A program made the position numbers and the translations under genes. Below the pieces are notes generated by a model, which was not told the origin of the DNA, did not search any database, and saw only the letters and a list, made by a program, of their open reading frames with translations. Below, one piece after another: positions 19,715-29,248 of a DNA stretch of 64,000 nt. Within the stretch, counting starts at the first letter, position 1, and every line of letters begins with the position of its first letter. Location of the stretch: NCBI RefSeq assembly GCF_003057885.1, contig NZ_QAGK01000002.1, positions 430,656 to 494,655 of the forward strand, read 5' to 3'. The stretch is from Oceaniglobus ichthyenteri (GTDB taxonomy: Bacteria > Pseudomonadota > Alphaproteobacteria > Rhodobacterales > Rhodobacteraceae).

Positions 19715-22413
19715 CGTTCGGTCAGTTTCAGTTCGATTCGCCGGTTCTGTGCCCGCGCTGTGGCTGTGTTATCCGGGTTGACCGGGTAAAATTCGCCAAA
19801 CCCGGTAGGGGCCAGACGGTTGGCCGGAAAATTCAACTCTTCGGTCAGAAACCGCACCACAGACAGCGCGCGCGCCTGGCTCAATTCCCAGTTGTCGGCA
19901 TATTTCGCGCTGAAATTCAGTGGCACGTTGTCGGTATGTCCGTCCACACGGACCACCCAATCAATCTCGTCGGGGATTTCCTTGGCGACGTCAAACAACA
20001 GTTGGGCGACGCGGGCGATTTGGGTCTGACCGGCGTCCGACAGATCGGCAGAGGCGCTTTCAAACAGCACTTCGGACGAAAATACGAAGCGGTCGCCAAC
20101 AATTCTGACCCCTTCGCGGTTGTCCAGAAGATCGCGCAAGCGGCCAAAAAACTCTGACTGATACCGCTCAAGACGCTGGCGCTCGGCCGCCTCAAGCTCG
20201 GCGCGCCGCTTTGCCTCGATTGCCGTGCGGGCCAGCGCGGCATTCAGATCGGCCCCCAATGTTTCGATCCGCACCCGCGATGCGGCGTCCTTGTCATTTG
20301 CCAAATCCAACAGGGCCTGCAGCTGATTCAATTGGCCCCGTAATTCAGTGACTTGCCGGTTTAATATTTCAACCTGCCGCTGGCTTTCGGCTGAACGGGC
20401 CTCTTCGGTGTCCAACTGCGTGCGCGCCGCGTTCAACAGGGCATTGCGCTGCTCGGCCTCGCTCAGGCGTTCGGCGGCGGCGCGTTCTGCGGCCAGCTTT
20501 GCTGCCAATGCCTCAGCCAACTGATCGCGCAGGGCATCCTCGGTATCCACCGCACCTGCCAGTGCCGCCGCTTCGCTGCGGGCCGCCTCCAGCGCTGCGG
20601 CCAGACGATCACGCTCGGTCGCTTCGCGGCCAACCGTAGCGCGCAATTCCGCCACCTCTGCCTCGGCCTCGGCAAGACGGTCACGGGCCGATTGCAGATC
20701 CCCTTGAAACGCCTCCTTTGCCGCCTCTGCAGCACGCAGAGCGGCGGAAATCGCGGCCAGTTCTTCGGTTGTTTCATCCCGTTGCGCCAGCGCCTCGCGC
20801 AACAGCGCGTCGGCGGAATCACGCTCTTGTTCGATGGTGGCGCGTGCGGCCAAGGCCGCTGAAAGCGCCACTTCGGCTTGGGCCAAATCATCGCTCAGAG
20901 CGGCGCGGGCGGCCAGTGCAGCATCCAGCGCCGTGGCCGTTTCATTGCCGCTGGCAAGCGCTGCGGCAAGGCGTTCTGACATATCTTGCCCATCAGCACG
21001 GGCAGTTTCCAATGCGGCGCGGGCGGTGGCCAACTCTTCGGCGGTTTGATCGCGCGCCAACAGGGCGGCGGCCAGTCGGGTATCCAACGCGTCGCTTGTT
21101 TCGGCCTGGCCCTGCAGTGCGGCGCGGGTCTGATCCAGTGTGGCGCGCAAATCTTCCTGGCTTAACAGGGCGGCAGCCAGATCGCGGTTCAGCGTGTCAC
21201 GCGCGGCCTCGGTTTCGGCCAGCGTCGCCTCGGTCTGTTCATTTTGCAACAATGCGGCGGCCAGACGGGTGTTCAGATCGGCACGGTCCGTATCCAGCGC
21301 CGCCATCTGTTCGCTAAGTGCCGCCAACTGTTCGGCACTTTTGTCTTGCGCCAACAAGGCCGCGGCCAATTTTTCGTTCAGCGCCGCACGGTCGTTTTCC
21401 GCCTGATCCAGCGCGATTTGCAACGCGGCGACCTCTTCATCTGTTTTGTCCTTGGTCAACAGCGCCAGGGCCAGGCGGCGGTTCAGATCGGCCTGTTCGC
21501 TTTTCAGGGTTTGCAGTTGGGCGGCTGTGCTATCCTGTGCCAAAATCGCCGCCGCAAGGCGGGCGTTCAAATCCTCTTCGCTGGACTGGGCCGCCGCCAG
21601 AAGGGTCAGGGTTTCTTCGGCGCGCGCACGTTCCTGTTCCAACGCCAGGGTCATCGCCGAAAGCGCCGCATCCGAACTTTCGAGCCGCGCGCGCAGGGCC
21701 TCGGCGGCGGCGGCCTCGGCCAAGCGGGCTTGTTCTTCCTGGCTCAGCTGCGCTTGGGTTTCGGTCAGGGTCGCGTTCAAGGCGGCCAAGGCTTGATCCT
21801 GATCGGCGGTTTCGCTGCGCAATTGCGCGGTCAGGGCCTCCAATGCCTCGCGCCGGGCAGCGGCCAACCGCGCCTCTTCCGCTTGCGCATCAATTTCATC
21901 GCGGGTACGGGCCAGGGCCAGTTGCAACTGCTCTTGCTCGGTCAATAACTGCTGCTGCGCCTGTTCCAATTCCGCAACAGTCGCGCTCAGCGCCGCGCCC
22001 TGGGCCAGCGCCGTATCGCGTTCGGCCAGCAGGCTTGCGACTTGGGCCTGAAAATCGGCGATGCGCGCGCCTTGTGATTCGGTTTCGGCGGTCAGGCTGG
22101 AAATCAGCACATCTTGTTCGCGCGCCCTGTCTTGGGCGGCGGATAATTCGGCATCCAGATCGGCCTTGTCGGTTTCCAACGCGGCGGTGCGCTCCCGCTC
22201 CAGACCCAGCAATCGCGCAAGGCCCGCCACTTCCTGACCCAAGGCATCCAGTTCGGTTTCCTGACCTGAGATTTCTTCGCGCAGGACGAATTGCACCACC
22301 ATGAAAATCGTCAGAACGAACATCATAACCAGCAACAGCGCGGTCATCGCATCGACAAATCCGGGCCAGATGCTGTTTGATACCCTTTGTGTGGATCGCC
22401 GCGTCAGGGCCAT
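19711..22413 (-). CDS. MotB/OmpA-like protein with giant periplasmic coiled coil
   Basis: This 900-residue protein has one N-terminal membrane helix (residues 22-44) preceded by WPGFVDAMTALLLVMMFVL, whose Asp resembles the proton-carrying Asp of MotB/ExbD. A very long alpha-helical rod follows (about 47-760). The last 130 residues are an OmpA/MotB peptidoglycan-binding domain with VDGHTDNVPLNF, NWELSQARALSVVRF and NRRIEL. Residues 282-505 are seven repeats that all start L-N/D/S-x-x-L-A-A-A-L-L. It is encoded immediately after a MotA/TolQ-like gene, so the two should form an ion-driven stator-like complex; its target is unknown. Confidence 0.85.
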   Translation of the reverse strand: MALTRRSTQRVSNSIWPGFVDAMTALLLVMMFVLTIFMVVQFVLREEISGQETELDALGQEVAGLARLLGLERERTAALETDKADLDAELSAAQDRAREQDVLISSLTAETESQGARIADFQAQVASLLAERDTALAQGAALSATVAELEQAQQQLLTEQEQLQLALARTRDEIDAQAEEARLAAARREALEALTAQLRSETADQDQALAALNATLTETQAQLSQEEQARLAEAAAAEALRARLESSDAALSAMTLALEQERARAEETLTLLAAAQSSEEDLNARLAAAILAQDSTAAQLQTLKSEQADLNRRLALALLTKDKTDEEVAALQIALDQAENDRAALNEKLAAALLAQDKSAEQLAALSEQMAALDTDRADLNTRLAAALLQNEQTEATLAETEAARDTLNRDLAAALLSQEDLRATLDQTRAALQGQAETSDALDTRLAAALLARDQTAEELATARAALETARADGQDMSERLAAALASGNETATALDAALAARAALSDDLAQAEVALSAALAARATIEQERDSADALLREALAQRDETTEELAAISAALRAAEAAKEAFQGDLQSARDRLAEAEAEVAELRATVGREATERDRLAAALEAARSEAAALAGAVDTEDALRDQLAEALAAKLAAERAAAERLSEAEQRNALLNAARTQLDTEEARSAESQRQVEILNRQVTELRGQLNQLQALLDLANDKDAASRVRIETLGADLNAALARTAIEAKRRAELEAAERQRLERYQSEFFGRLRDLLDNREGVRIVGDRFVFSSEVLFESASADLSDAGQTQIARVAQLLFDVAKEIPDEIDWVVRVDGHTDNVPLNFSAKYADNWELSQARALSVVRFLTEELNFPANRLAPTGFGEFYPVNPDNTATARAQNRRIELKLTER
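20899..21570 (-). repeat. Seven heptad-based repeats in the MotB-like coiled coil
   Basis: Residues 282-505 of the MotB-like protein divide into units of 28, 35, 35, 28, 35, 35 and 28 residues, each opening with a form of LNxRLAAALL. Every unit is a whole number of heptads (four or five), which keeps one coiled-coil register. The 28-35-35 order appears twice, suggesting a 98-residue super-unit. Confidence 0.85.
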
Positions 22414-22416
22414 GAA

Positions 22417-23625
22417 TTAACCCCGTCTGTCTTTGGCCGCTGCCGCATCGCCCCGCCCCGTCAGGCCCTGCCCCCGCACGGCCCGGATCAGGGATTTGAT
22501 ATCAGAACGCAACTCGGCGGTTGATTCCTGACGTCCGGCGGCCAGTTCTTCGAGCAATCGCAAAAGCTGTACATCAATGGAGCGCAGGCGCATCCGGCTT
22601 TCGGCATCTACTCCGCCACCGCCTTGTTCGGCCTGAATCTCCAACGCTTCGGCCAATCTTTCCTGACCCCGGGCCACCCGATCCAAGGCATCGCTGACCG
22701 ACCCTTCGGCATTCATCCGGTCGGTCATCCGTTCGATTGACGCGGCCAGTGTTGTCAGCCGGGTGTCGACGGCGGCGCGACTGGCCTCGCCCTCTCGGAA
22801 CATATCCTGCAGCTGATCCATCTGCTGTGACATGTAATCCAGCACGGCGGCGACCATGCCCGCCTCGCCTTGGCCCTCACCCTCGCCCGAGGCATAGCCA
22901 AGGCGCGTGATGCTTGACAGCCATTCTTCCAATTCCCGGTAAAACCGGTTTTGACCATGGCTGGCGAACAGCTCCAAAAGCCCGACAACCAATGATCCGG
23001 CAAGGCCCAGCAATGATGATGAAAATGCCACGCCCATGCCGCCCAATTGCGCCTCAAGCCCGCTCATCAGGCGTGAAAACACCTGCATGCCGTCTTCGCC
23101 CGCTTTCGGGGCAAGGCCGCGAATCGTATCGACGATGGCCGGCACCGTGGTGGCCAGCCCATAAAACGTACCCAAAAGACCAAGGAAAATCAAAAGGTTA
23201 ACGATATACCGGGTGATATCGCGCGCCTCGTCGATCCGCGTCGCCACGGAATCCTGGATAGATTGCGACGACGGGGCCGAAATCTGCATCTGCCGCCCGC
23301 GCGAACGCAACAGCGCCGCAAGCGGGGCCAGCAACCGGGGCGCTTTTACAAATTCGTGGCCGGGGTTTTCAGCCACAAACCCTTCGATCCAGTTGACCGA
23401 TTGAAACAGCTGAAACAGCTGCCAGAAACACGCGGCAATGCCCAAAATGAACACAAAGGCGATGAACCCGTTCAGCCACAGGTTGGCCAAAAACACCGGT
23501 GCCACGCTGGGAAACGCCACATAACTGCCCACGGCGACCATGGCCAGCACGCTGAGCATCATTACGATTTGGCGGACCGGGCGGGTAAATTGCGCCCGGC
23601 CGTCTTGTTCTGGTTTGCCCAACAT
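22417..23625 (-). CDS. MotA/TolQ/ExbB-like membrane protein
   Basis: This protein of about 402 residues has two closely spaced N-terminal membrane helices, then a cytoplasmic loop and two further helices (YIVNLLIFLGLLGTFYGLAT and GVAFSSSLLGLAGSLVVGLL), the MotA/TolQ proton-channel pair. A cytoplasmic tail of about 150 residues with coiled-coil character follows. It is three bases upstream of its MotB-like partner. The start is uncertain: an ATG at 23625, 13 bases after AAGGGG, was preferred to a GTG at 23655 that lacks a ribosome site. No flagellar or Tol genes are nearby. Confidence 0.82.
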   Translation of the reverse strand: MLGKPEQDGRAQFTRPVRQIVMMLSVLAMVAVGSYVAFPSVAPVFLANLWLNGFIAFVFILGIAACFWQLFQLFQSVNWIEGFVAENPGHEFVKAPRLLAPLAALLRSRGRQMQISAPSSQSIQDSVATRIDEARDITRYIVNLLIFLGLLGTFYGLATTVPAIVDTIRGLAPKAGEDGMQVFSRLMSGLEAQLGGMGVAFSSSLLGLAGSLVVGLLELFASHGQNRFYRELEEWLSSITRLGYASGEGEGQGEAGMVAAVLDYMSQQMDQLQDMFREGEASRAAVDTRLTTLAASIERMTDRMNAEGSVSDALDRVARGQERLAEALEIQAEQGGGGVDAESRMRLRSIDVQLLRLLEELAAGRQESTAELRSDIKSLIRAVRGQGLTGRGDAAAAKDRRG

Positions 23626-23700
23626 CGGCTGGTTCAGTCCCCTTGAATGTCGCACCGCAGCATAAAGGCGCAGTGGGAAATGTCCAATAACAGTTGTGGG

Positions 23701-24237
23701 TTACGATAACATAAGGATGTCGCGAACCCGTCGATCAAGCCAGGCCAGATCGCCGTCAGGTATGCCCATCTCGGCCAGATGGGCGGCGGTGTTGAACAGG
23801 TATTCGGTGTTTGGGCCACGCTGCCCGACCGCACGCGCGATGATCTGTGCCTGATCTTCCAGCGTCAGACCGCCACAATATTGAACATGTTCGGTATCAA
23901 CCACATAGGTCACGGCCTGTTCGACCCGGCCATCGGCCAGGGTCATCGGCAAAATCCGTTCGACATAGGCCGATGAGATCAATTCGCGTTCGCGCAGCTC
24001 ATCCAAGGTGCGCTCTTCGGCATTGGGGGCAACCCGAAATCCCAACCCGACACAGGCGGCCCGTGGCGCCGGATCAAGCGCCAACACAAGGCCCGGGTTT
24101 TCATCGGTGCCGCGATGATGGATCGAACGCATGCAAAATGTGCGCATGTGGTCGGCCAGGGTCGCGATGCCCTGTTCGGCCACCGGAAAACCGGGATTCC
24201 ACATCAGTGATCCGTATCCGAACACCCACATCGCCAT
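23701..24237 (-). CDS. Gamma-glutamylcyclotransferase (ChaC-like)
   Basis: This 178-residue protein starts with the glycine loop VFGYGSLMWNPGF of the ChaC family and carries the catalytic-glutamate region (LDELRERELIS) and the conserved YVVDTEHVQYCGGL. ChaC enzymes cleave glutathione to 5-oxoproline and Cys-Gly. It is divergent from the DUF2125 gene. Assignment to the ChaC subgroup is firm; activity on glutathione is inferred. Confidence 0.9.
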   Translation of the reverse strand: MAMWVFGYGSLMWNPGFPVAEQGIATLADHMRTFCMRSIHHRGTDENPGLVLALDPAPRAACVGLGFRVAPNAEERTLDELRERELISSAYVERILPMTLADGRVEQAVTYVVDTEHVQYCGGLTLEDQAQIIARAVGQRGPNTEYLFNTAAHLAEMGIPDGDLAWLDRRVRDILMLS

Positions 24238-24301
24238 GGCTCTGGTCCTTCTGTTATTGCGCCTGTAAACACCAACAAGGCTTTGGGCGAAAGGGGCAGT
24301 G

Positions 24302-25303
24302 ATGCGGAAACTACTGGCGTTGGTACTGATCGCGGCGGTGGTTTGGGGCGGATACTGGTTTGTTGGCGCTTCAGCAGTCGAACGGGGCCTGACCGCCTGG
24401 TTCGATCAGCGCCGCGCCCAAGGCTGGGTGGCCGACTATGCCGACCTGAACACCACCGGGTTCCCCAACCGGTTTGACACCACAATCACCGGTCTGGAAT
24501 TGGCCGACCCGAACACCGGCGTCGCCTGGAGCGCGCCATTATTTCAAATTCTCGCGCTGTCTTACAAACCCCATCACATCATTGCCGTATTGCCCAACAC
24601 GCAAACGCTCGCTTCGCCGCTGGAACGGGTCGACATTGCGTCAGACCGGATGCGCGGCTCGGTCGTGTTCAAACCGGGCACGTCGCTGACCCTGGATCAT
24701 GCGACATTCGTGATGGATAACGTCACCCTGACCGGCGGCGCGGGGTGGTCGATGGCGCTGGAAACGGGTCGGTTTGCCACCCGTCAAACGGCGGCCCGCC
24801 AATATGCCCACGACATCGCGTTCGAAGCGTTGGGTTTTGCGCCCACCGCCACAACCCGCGCCCGGCTGGACCCGGCCACCCTGTTGCCCGACACGGTCGA
24901 AACCCTGAAAATCGACGCCACCGTGGGGTTTGATGCGCCGTGGGATCGGTTTGCCGTCGAAAACGCCCGCCCAAACATCACCGCTATCGATCTGAATCTG
25001 CTTCGCGCGACTTGGGGCACCCTTGATTTTCGCGCGGCGGGCGGGTTGACGGTTGACGATCAGGGCGTGCCAACCGGGCGCATCACGATCAAGGCCACCA
25101 ATTGGCGCGAGATGTTGGAAATGGCCGTGGCGGGCGGGCTGTTACCCGGCGCCCTTGCGCCGACGGTGGAACGGGGTTTGGGGATGTTGGCGGGTCTGTC
25201 GGGCAACCCTGAAACGCTGGATGCCCCGCTCAGTTTCCAAAACGGGTTTGTCAGCTTCGGTCCGATCCCGCTGGGCCCCGCGCCCCGCCTGCGCCTGCGC
25301 TGA
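24302..25303 (+). CDS. DUF2125 domain protein
   Basis: This 333-residue protein has an N-terminal membrane anchor or signal (RKLLALVLIAAVVWGGYW) and the DUF2125 body with NTTGFPNRFDTTITGLELAD. The family is predicted periplasmic, of unknown function. The ATG at 24302 follows AAGGGG at good spacing; a GTG three bases upstream is less likely. The gene ends ahead of intergenic repeat copy 3 and is convergent with the extensin-like gene. Confidence 0.87.
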   Translation: MRKLLALVLIAAVVWGGYWFVGASAVERGLTAWFDQRRAQGWVADYADLNTTGFPNRFDTTITGLELADPNTGVAWSAPLFQILALSYKPHHIIAVLPNTQTLASPLERVDIASDRMRGSVVFKPGTSLTLDHATFVMDNVTLTGGAGWSMALETGRFATRQTAARQYAHDIAFEALGFAPTATTRARLDPATLLPDTVETLKIDATVGFDAPWDRFAVENARPNITAIDLNLLRATWGTLDFRAAGGLTVDDQGVPTGRITIKATNWREMLEMAVAGGLLPGALAPTVERGLGMLAGLSGNPETLDAPLSFQNGFVSFGPIPLGPAPRLRLR

Positions 25304-25368
25304 TGGCTGTCGCGCGCAAATCATCGACCTTGGCCAAATTCAATGGGCCGAAAACTGGCTCCGCGCCT

Positions 25369-25400
25369 GACTTTTTCTTGCTAAAAATATCCAAATCCGA
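25369..25400 (+). repeat. Intergenic repeat, copy 3
   Basis: GACTTTTTCTTGCT followed by AAAAATATCCAAATCC lies between convergent genes, 66 bases after the DUF2125 stop and 22 bases from the extensin-like stop. It is nearly identical to copy 2 at 8917-8948. Confidence 0.75.
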
Positions 25401-25421
25401 CCGCCGCCAAACCCACCGCGC

Positions 25422-26243
25422 CTATCTGCAGTAAGATCCGCTGCGGTAACGCGCCGTGTCAAAGTGAAAGTGATCCTGATGATATCTGTCGGCATTGGGG
25501 CCAAGTACGGTGCCAAACGGGCCACAGGCCGCGCGGTGCAGGTTATGCAAGATCTTGCGGTGCTGCGCACTGCGCCAGCCCTTCAATACGCTGATCGACA
25601 CGCCGTTGCGCAAAACGATCGCCGAAATATCGATGGCGCGGCCCTTGCCATGCTCTGACACCTTGGCGCCGGGTTTGTTGTTGCGGGTGCGACACGAATA
25701 ATGCGCCGCCACCTGCAATCCCGCCGCCCCGCCGCCCAATCGCCCGATTGTAGGCTTCACGCCCCGGTCAACCCAGGTTTTCAATGCCTGTGCCGTCGCA
25801 CAATCCATCGTTGCCGCGCTCGACAAGGCCAGGCCCGCCACGGATGTCACCCGCACCGGCGCATCCACGCCACATCCGCGAATGCGCCCGGCAATGGGCG
25901 ACATGCGGGAACCGCGAATGTCGGGATCACCACAGACCGATCCGGACACCGAGGGGGGCACCGCGCGAAACCCCACCGCCGTCACCACCGCACGCCGGTG
26001 CAGGTTTTCAGGCCGCGCCGGGGGGCGGGGCGAACGGGCCATGCGCGCGCCAAGGGTGGCCTGCACCACCACCGGTGTGACCCGGGATTTTTGCACGTCG
26101 CTTACAATTTGTTCGACCACGGCGCGTGTCACAACATCGCGCGCACGCGGTTCGGGGCGGGGCGATGTGGCGGGCGCTTTTGCTTCGGCCACTGCACCAA
26201 AGGCAACAGTGAAGGCCAGGAAAAAAGCGCCAAACCGGGTCAT
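25422..26243 (-). CDS. Extensin-like family protein
   Basis: This 273-residue exported protein has a signal peptide (FGAFFLAFTVAFGAVAEA), a proline/arginine-rich linker and a C-terminal extensin-like domain with MDCATAQALKTW, SEHGKGRAIDIS and DHFHFDTARY. The His and Asp residues resemble those of D-Ala-D-Ala carboxypeptidases (VanY-like fold), so a cell-wall role is plausible. Its ATG overlaps the upstream dehydrogenase stop (ATGA), so the pair is cotranslated. Confidence 0.9.
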   Translation of the reverse strand: MTRFGAFFLAFTVAFGAVAEAKAPATSPRPEPRARDVVTRAVVEQIVSDVQKSRVTPVVVQATLGARMARSPRPPARPENLHRRAVVTAVGFRAVPPSVSGSVCGDPDIRGSRMSPIAGRIRGCGVDAPVRVTSVAGLALSSAATMDCATAQALKTWVDRGVKPTIGRLGGGAAGLQVAAHYSCRTRNNKPGAKVSEHGKGRAIDISAIVLRNGVSISVLKGWRSAQHRKILHNLHRAACGPFGTVLGPNADRYHQDHFHFDTARYRSGSYCR

Positions 26244-27160
26244 GTTTTTTTCGAACCTCGTCCAAAATCGGGGGCTTCTGTATCTTGGCCAGCTTCGATG
26301 ATGCTGCGCCGGATCGCCCGCGTTCGGGTAAAGTAGTCGAATAAATGCTCGCCGTCACCTGTGCGGATGGCCCGTTGCAGGGCAAACAGTTCTTCGGTGA
26401 ACCGGCCAAGGATTTCCAGCGTCGCTTCCTTGTTGCTTAGAAACACATCGCGCCACATGGTCGGATCGCTGGCTGCGATGCGGGTGAAATCACGAAAACC
26501 GGCAGCGGAATATTTGATCACTTCGCTGTCGGTCACCCGGCGCAAATCATCGGCCACCCCTACCATCGTATAGGCAATCAGGTGCGGCGTATGGCTGGTG
26601 ACGGCCAAAACCAGATCGTGGTGATCGGCCTCCATTTCATCAACATTCGCGCCCATTCCTTCCCACAAGGCGCGCAAATTGGCGATTGGCGCGTCGGGCG
26701 TGCCTTCGCTGGGCACCAAAAGGCACCAGCGGTTTTCGAACAGTTCGGCAAAGCCTGCGCGTGGCCCCGAATGTTCGGTGCCCGCCAGGGGGTGGGCCGG
26801 TACGAAATGCGTTGTCTCCGGCAAATGCGGGCCAACCGCATCAATCACCGCACGCTTGACCGACCCGACATCGGACACGGTACAGCCGGGCATCAGGTGG
26901 GGCGCTATGTCGCGGGCCACGGCCTCCATCGCGCCAACGGGAACGCACAAAACCACCAGATCGGCGCCTTTCACGGCCTCGACACTTGTGTCGACGATTC
27001 GGTCGCACAATCCGATTTCCGCAGCAATCGCCCGGGTTTCGGCCGAACGTGCCGTGCCCACGATTTCACCCGCCAACCCGGCGCGTTTCATCGCCAGCGC
27101 CATCGACCCCGCGATCAGCCCCAGTCCAATCAGCGCCACCCGATTATATAGCCGGGTCAT
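26240..27160 (-). CDS. Prephenate/arogenate dehydrogenase family protein
   Basis: This 306-residue enzyme begins [20 protein letters not shown], a Rossmann glycine motif GLGLIAGS, and holds the TyrA-type residues [22 protein letters not shown] and [17 protein letters not shown]. It converts prephenate or arogenate to the tyrosine precursor. The start at 27160 forms an ATGA overlap with hisC and gives the expected N-terminus. Pairing with hisC is common in this group, as HisC-type enzymes also transaminate aromatic acids. Substrate preference cannot be read from the sequence. Confidence 0.93.
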   Translation of the reverse strand: MTRLYNRVALIGLGLIAGSMALAMKRAGLAGEIVGTARSAETRAIAAEIGLCDRIVDTSVEAVKGADLVVLCVPVGAMEAVARDIAPHLMPGCTVSDVGSVKRAVIDAVGPHLPETTHFVPAHPLAGTEHSGPRAGFAELFENRWCLLVPSEGTPDAPIANLRALWEGMGANVDEMEADHHDLVLAVTSHTPHLIAYTMVGVADDLRRVTDSEVIKYSAAGFRDFTRIAASDPTMWRDVFLSNKEATLEILGRFTEELFALQRAIRTGDGEHLFDYFTRTRAIRRSIIEAGQDTEAPDFGRGSKKT

Positions 27161-28245
27161 AGATCCTGGCCTTTGAAGCCGGCAATTGAATGCACCACCC
27201 GGCGGCACGATGCCTCGTCGCCCACGGTAATGCGCAGGCAGTTGGGCAATTTATACCCGGCCACCTTGCGCACCAGCAAACCATCGGCGCGCAAATGCGC
27301 CTCGCAGGCGTCGGCCTCGCCGGTGTCATGGAACCGGGCCAGAATGAAATTGGCACAGGATGTATCACTGGCCACGCCCAGTTCGGCCAATGCCTTGGCC
27401 ATCCAGGACCGCAGGCGCGCGTTTTCGTTGCGGCATTTGTCGACATAGGCGGTGTCGCGCACCGCTGCCTCGGCTGCTGCCATCTGCAAATCGGACAGGT
27501 TGAAAGGCCCGCGCACCCGGTTCAGGGCGTCAATCACATGGGCCGGGCCATACGCCCAGCCGATGCGCAAACCGCCCAGCCCATAAATTTTGGAAAACGT
27601 GCGGATCATGATCACGTTTTCGCGTTTGTCCACCAGACGCGCGCCGCCATCGTAATCTTCGACAAACTCGGCATAGGCCCCATCCAGCACCAACAGCACA
27701 TGTTCGGGCAGTTCGGCGGCCAGACGCGCCACTTCGTTGCTGCCGATCATCGTGCCGGTCGGGTTGGCCGGATTGGCGATAAACACCAGACGCGTGCGAA
27801 ATGTCACCGCCTCAAGAATCGCATCCACATCGACGGTGCGCTCATGTTCGTCCACCTCGATCGGGGCACTGCCAGCGGCAAGCGCGCTGATCCGGTACAT
27901 GCTGAACCCGTGTTCGGTGTAAATCACCTCGGTTCCGGGGCCGCCATAGGCCTGGCACAGGAAGGTGATGATCTCATCGCTGCCACAACCGCAAATGATC
28001 CGCTCGGCGTCCAGTTTATAGACATCGGCGATCGCGCTGCGCAGCGCATGGTGGTCGGTCGATGGATAGCGGTGCAGCCGCAGCGCGGCCTTTTTGATCG
28101 CATCCTTCACCACATCGGACGGGCCAAAGGGGTTTTCATTGCTGGATAACTTGACGACATCATGGATGCCCTCAATCTGAGATTCTCCGCCCACATAAGG
28201 GGCGATCTCAAGAACGCCGGGCTTTGGATAGATGGCATGCGACAT
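27157..28245 (-). CDS. hisC: Histidinol-phosphate aminotransferase
   Basis: This 362-residue PLP enzyme of fold type I begins [20 protein letters not shown] and has [12 protein letters not shown], the NPANPTGT motif and the PLP lysine motif [16 protein letters not shown]. It transaminates imidazole acetol phosphate and often also aromatic keto acids. The ATG at 28245 has a GGGGAG ribosome site; upstream in-frame residues are not conserved. It overlaps the downstream dehydrogenase by four bases. Confidence 0.93.
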   Translation of the reverse strand: MSHAIYPKPGVLEIAPYVGGESQIEGIHDVVKLSSNENPFGPSDVVKDAIKKAALRLHRYPSTDHHALRSAIADVYKLDAERIICGCGSDEIITFLCQAYGGPGTEVIYTEHGFSMYRISALAAGSAPIEVDEHERTVDVDAILEAVTFRTRLVFIANPANPTGTMIGSNEVARLAAELPEHVLLVLDGAYAEFVEDYDGGARLVDKRENVIMIRTFSKIYGLGGLRIGWAYGPAHVIDALNRVRGPFNLSDLQMAAAEAAVRDTAYVDKCRNENARLRSWMAKALAELGVASDTSCANFILARFHDTGEADACEAHLRADGLLVRKVAGYKLPNCLRITVGDEASCRRVVHSIAGFKGQDL

Positions 28246-28388
28246 TGTAAACTCCCCTGATCCCGTGCTTTTAGCGAGGTCGCGACGGCGATGCCAGCAT
28301 GCACAAGCGGTTCTGTGGCCCAAACCTGGGATTTTGTTGTGTGCGGGGCGTTTTGGCGCAGTTCAAGACAGCGATAAAAGGCATTGTT

Positions 28389-28437
28389 GCGGCCTTTGCC
28401 GCACATGCAAAGGCCGCCGCGGTTTCCCGCAGCGGCC
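28389..28437 (-). terminator. Two overlapping hairpins after rpsD
   Basis: An 11-base stem (28412-28422 with 28427-28437, one G-T pair) closed by a GAAA tetraloop follows rpsD by 22 bases. A second perfect 10-base stem (28389-28398 with 28408-28417) shares six bases with it, so the two cannot form together. Neither has a long T tract. They may form a terminator or an alternative-structure switch. Confidence 0.6.
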
Positions 28438-28459
28438 CGGTATTGCAAAGGTGGAAACC

Positions 28460-29080
28460 TTAGTTCTGGGCGTAGTATTCGATAACCAGGTTCGGTTCCA
28501 TCTGAACCGCGAATGGCACGTCGCCCAAACCGGGGGTGCGCACGAATGTCGCGGTCATCTTGTTGTGGTCGGCCTCGATATAGTCGGGCACGTCACGCTC
28601 GGGCAGGCCCACGGCCTCCATTACCACGGCCAACTGGCGTGATTTTTCGCGCACGGCGATCACGTCGCCCTCTTTTACGCGGTACGAGGGGATGTTCACC
28701 CGCTGACCGTTCACGGTTACGTGGCCGTGGTTCACGAACTGACGCGCGGCAAACACGGTGGCCACGAATTTGGCACGGTACACGACCGCGTCCAACCGAC
28801 GCTCAAGCAAACCGATCAGGTTTTCACCGGTGTCGCCTTTGACACGCTCGGCTTCAACAAAGATCCGCTTGAACTGTTTTTCGGTCAGATCGCCATAGTG
28901 GCCTTTCAGTTTCTGCTTGGCGCGCAACTGAAGACCGAAATCCGAAATTTTTGCCTTGCGGCGCTGACCGTGCTGGCCGGGGCCATATTCACGGCGGTTG
29001 ACGGGCGATTTGGGGCGGCCCCAAATGTTTTCGCCCATGCGACGATCCAGCTTGTACTTGGCAGAGGTGCGTTTGGTCAC
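28460..29080 (-). CDS. rpsD: 30S ribosomal protein S4
   Basis: This 206-residue protein has the S4 N-terminal block ([18 protein letters not shown]) and the S4 RNA-binding domain [20 protein letters not shown]. It lacks the zinc-binding cysteines seen in some S4 proteins. S4 nucleates 30S assembly. It stands alone here, far from the alpha operon at 46753-49209, as is usual for alphaproteobacteria. Confidence 0.98.
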   Translation of the reverse strand: MTKRTSAKYKLDRRMGENIWGRPKSPVNRREYGPGQHGQRRKAKISDFGLQLRAKQKLKGHYGDLTEKQFKRIFVEAERVKGDTGENLIGLLERRLDAVVYRAKFVATVFAARQFVNHGHVTVNGQRVNIPSYRVKEGDVIAVREKSRQLAVVMEAVGLPERDVPDYIEADHNKMTATFVRTPGLGDVPFAVQMEPNLVIEYYAQN

Positions 29081-29210
29081 CGTCTGATCTCCTTCTTAGG
29101 GGCGCTTGTGCGCGGGAAGGGCGTTGTCCTTTGGGGTGAACCCGACAGGCATCCCCTTGCGGGGGCCACCAACACCAATAAATGCGCTTTGCGTGTCAAA
29201 GCACCGGGCG

Positions 29211-29238
29211 GTCATACTGTGTGACAGGGTGGTGTCAA
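29211..29238 (-). promoter_or_regulatory. Likely rpsD promoter
   Basis: TTGACA and TATGAC are separated by 16 bases on the minus strand, about 130 bases before rpsD. The -35 box matches consensus exactly. A second TTGACA lies slightly further downstream at 29194-29199 without a good -10. Confidence 0.5.
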
Positions 29239-29248
29239 GGGGCGGCTG

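Noticed and set aside
19711..23625. A Zorya anti-phage system
   Set aside because: Only ZorA/ZorB-like membrane parts are present; no ZorC, ZorD or ZorE gene is adjacent, and the long coiled coil is in the MotB-like rather than the MotA-like protein.
25303..25434. A 43-codon frame coupled by TGATG to the DUF2125 stop
   Set aside because: It runs through intergenic repeat copy 3 and into the convergent extensin-like gene, and its translation shows no family features.
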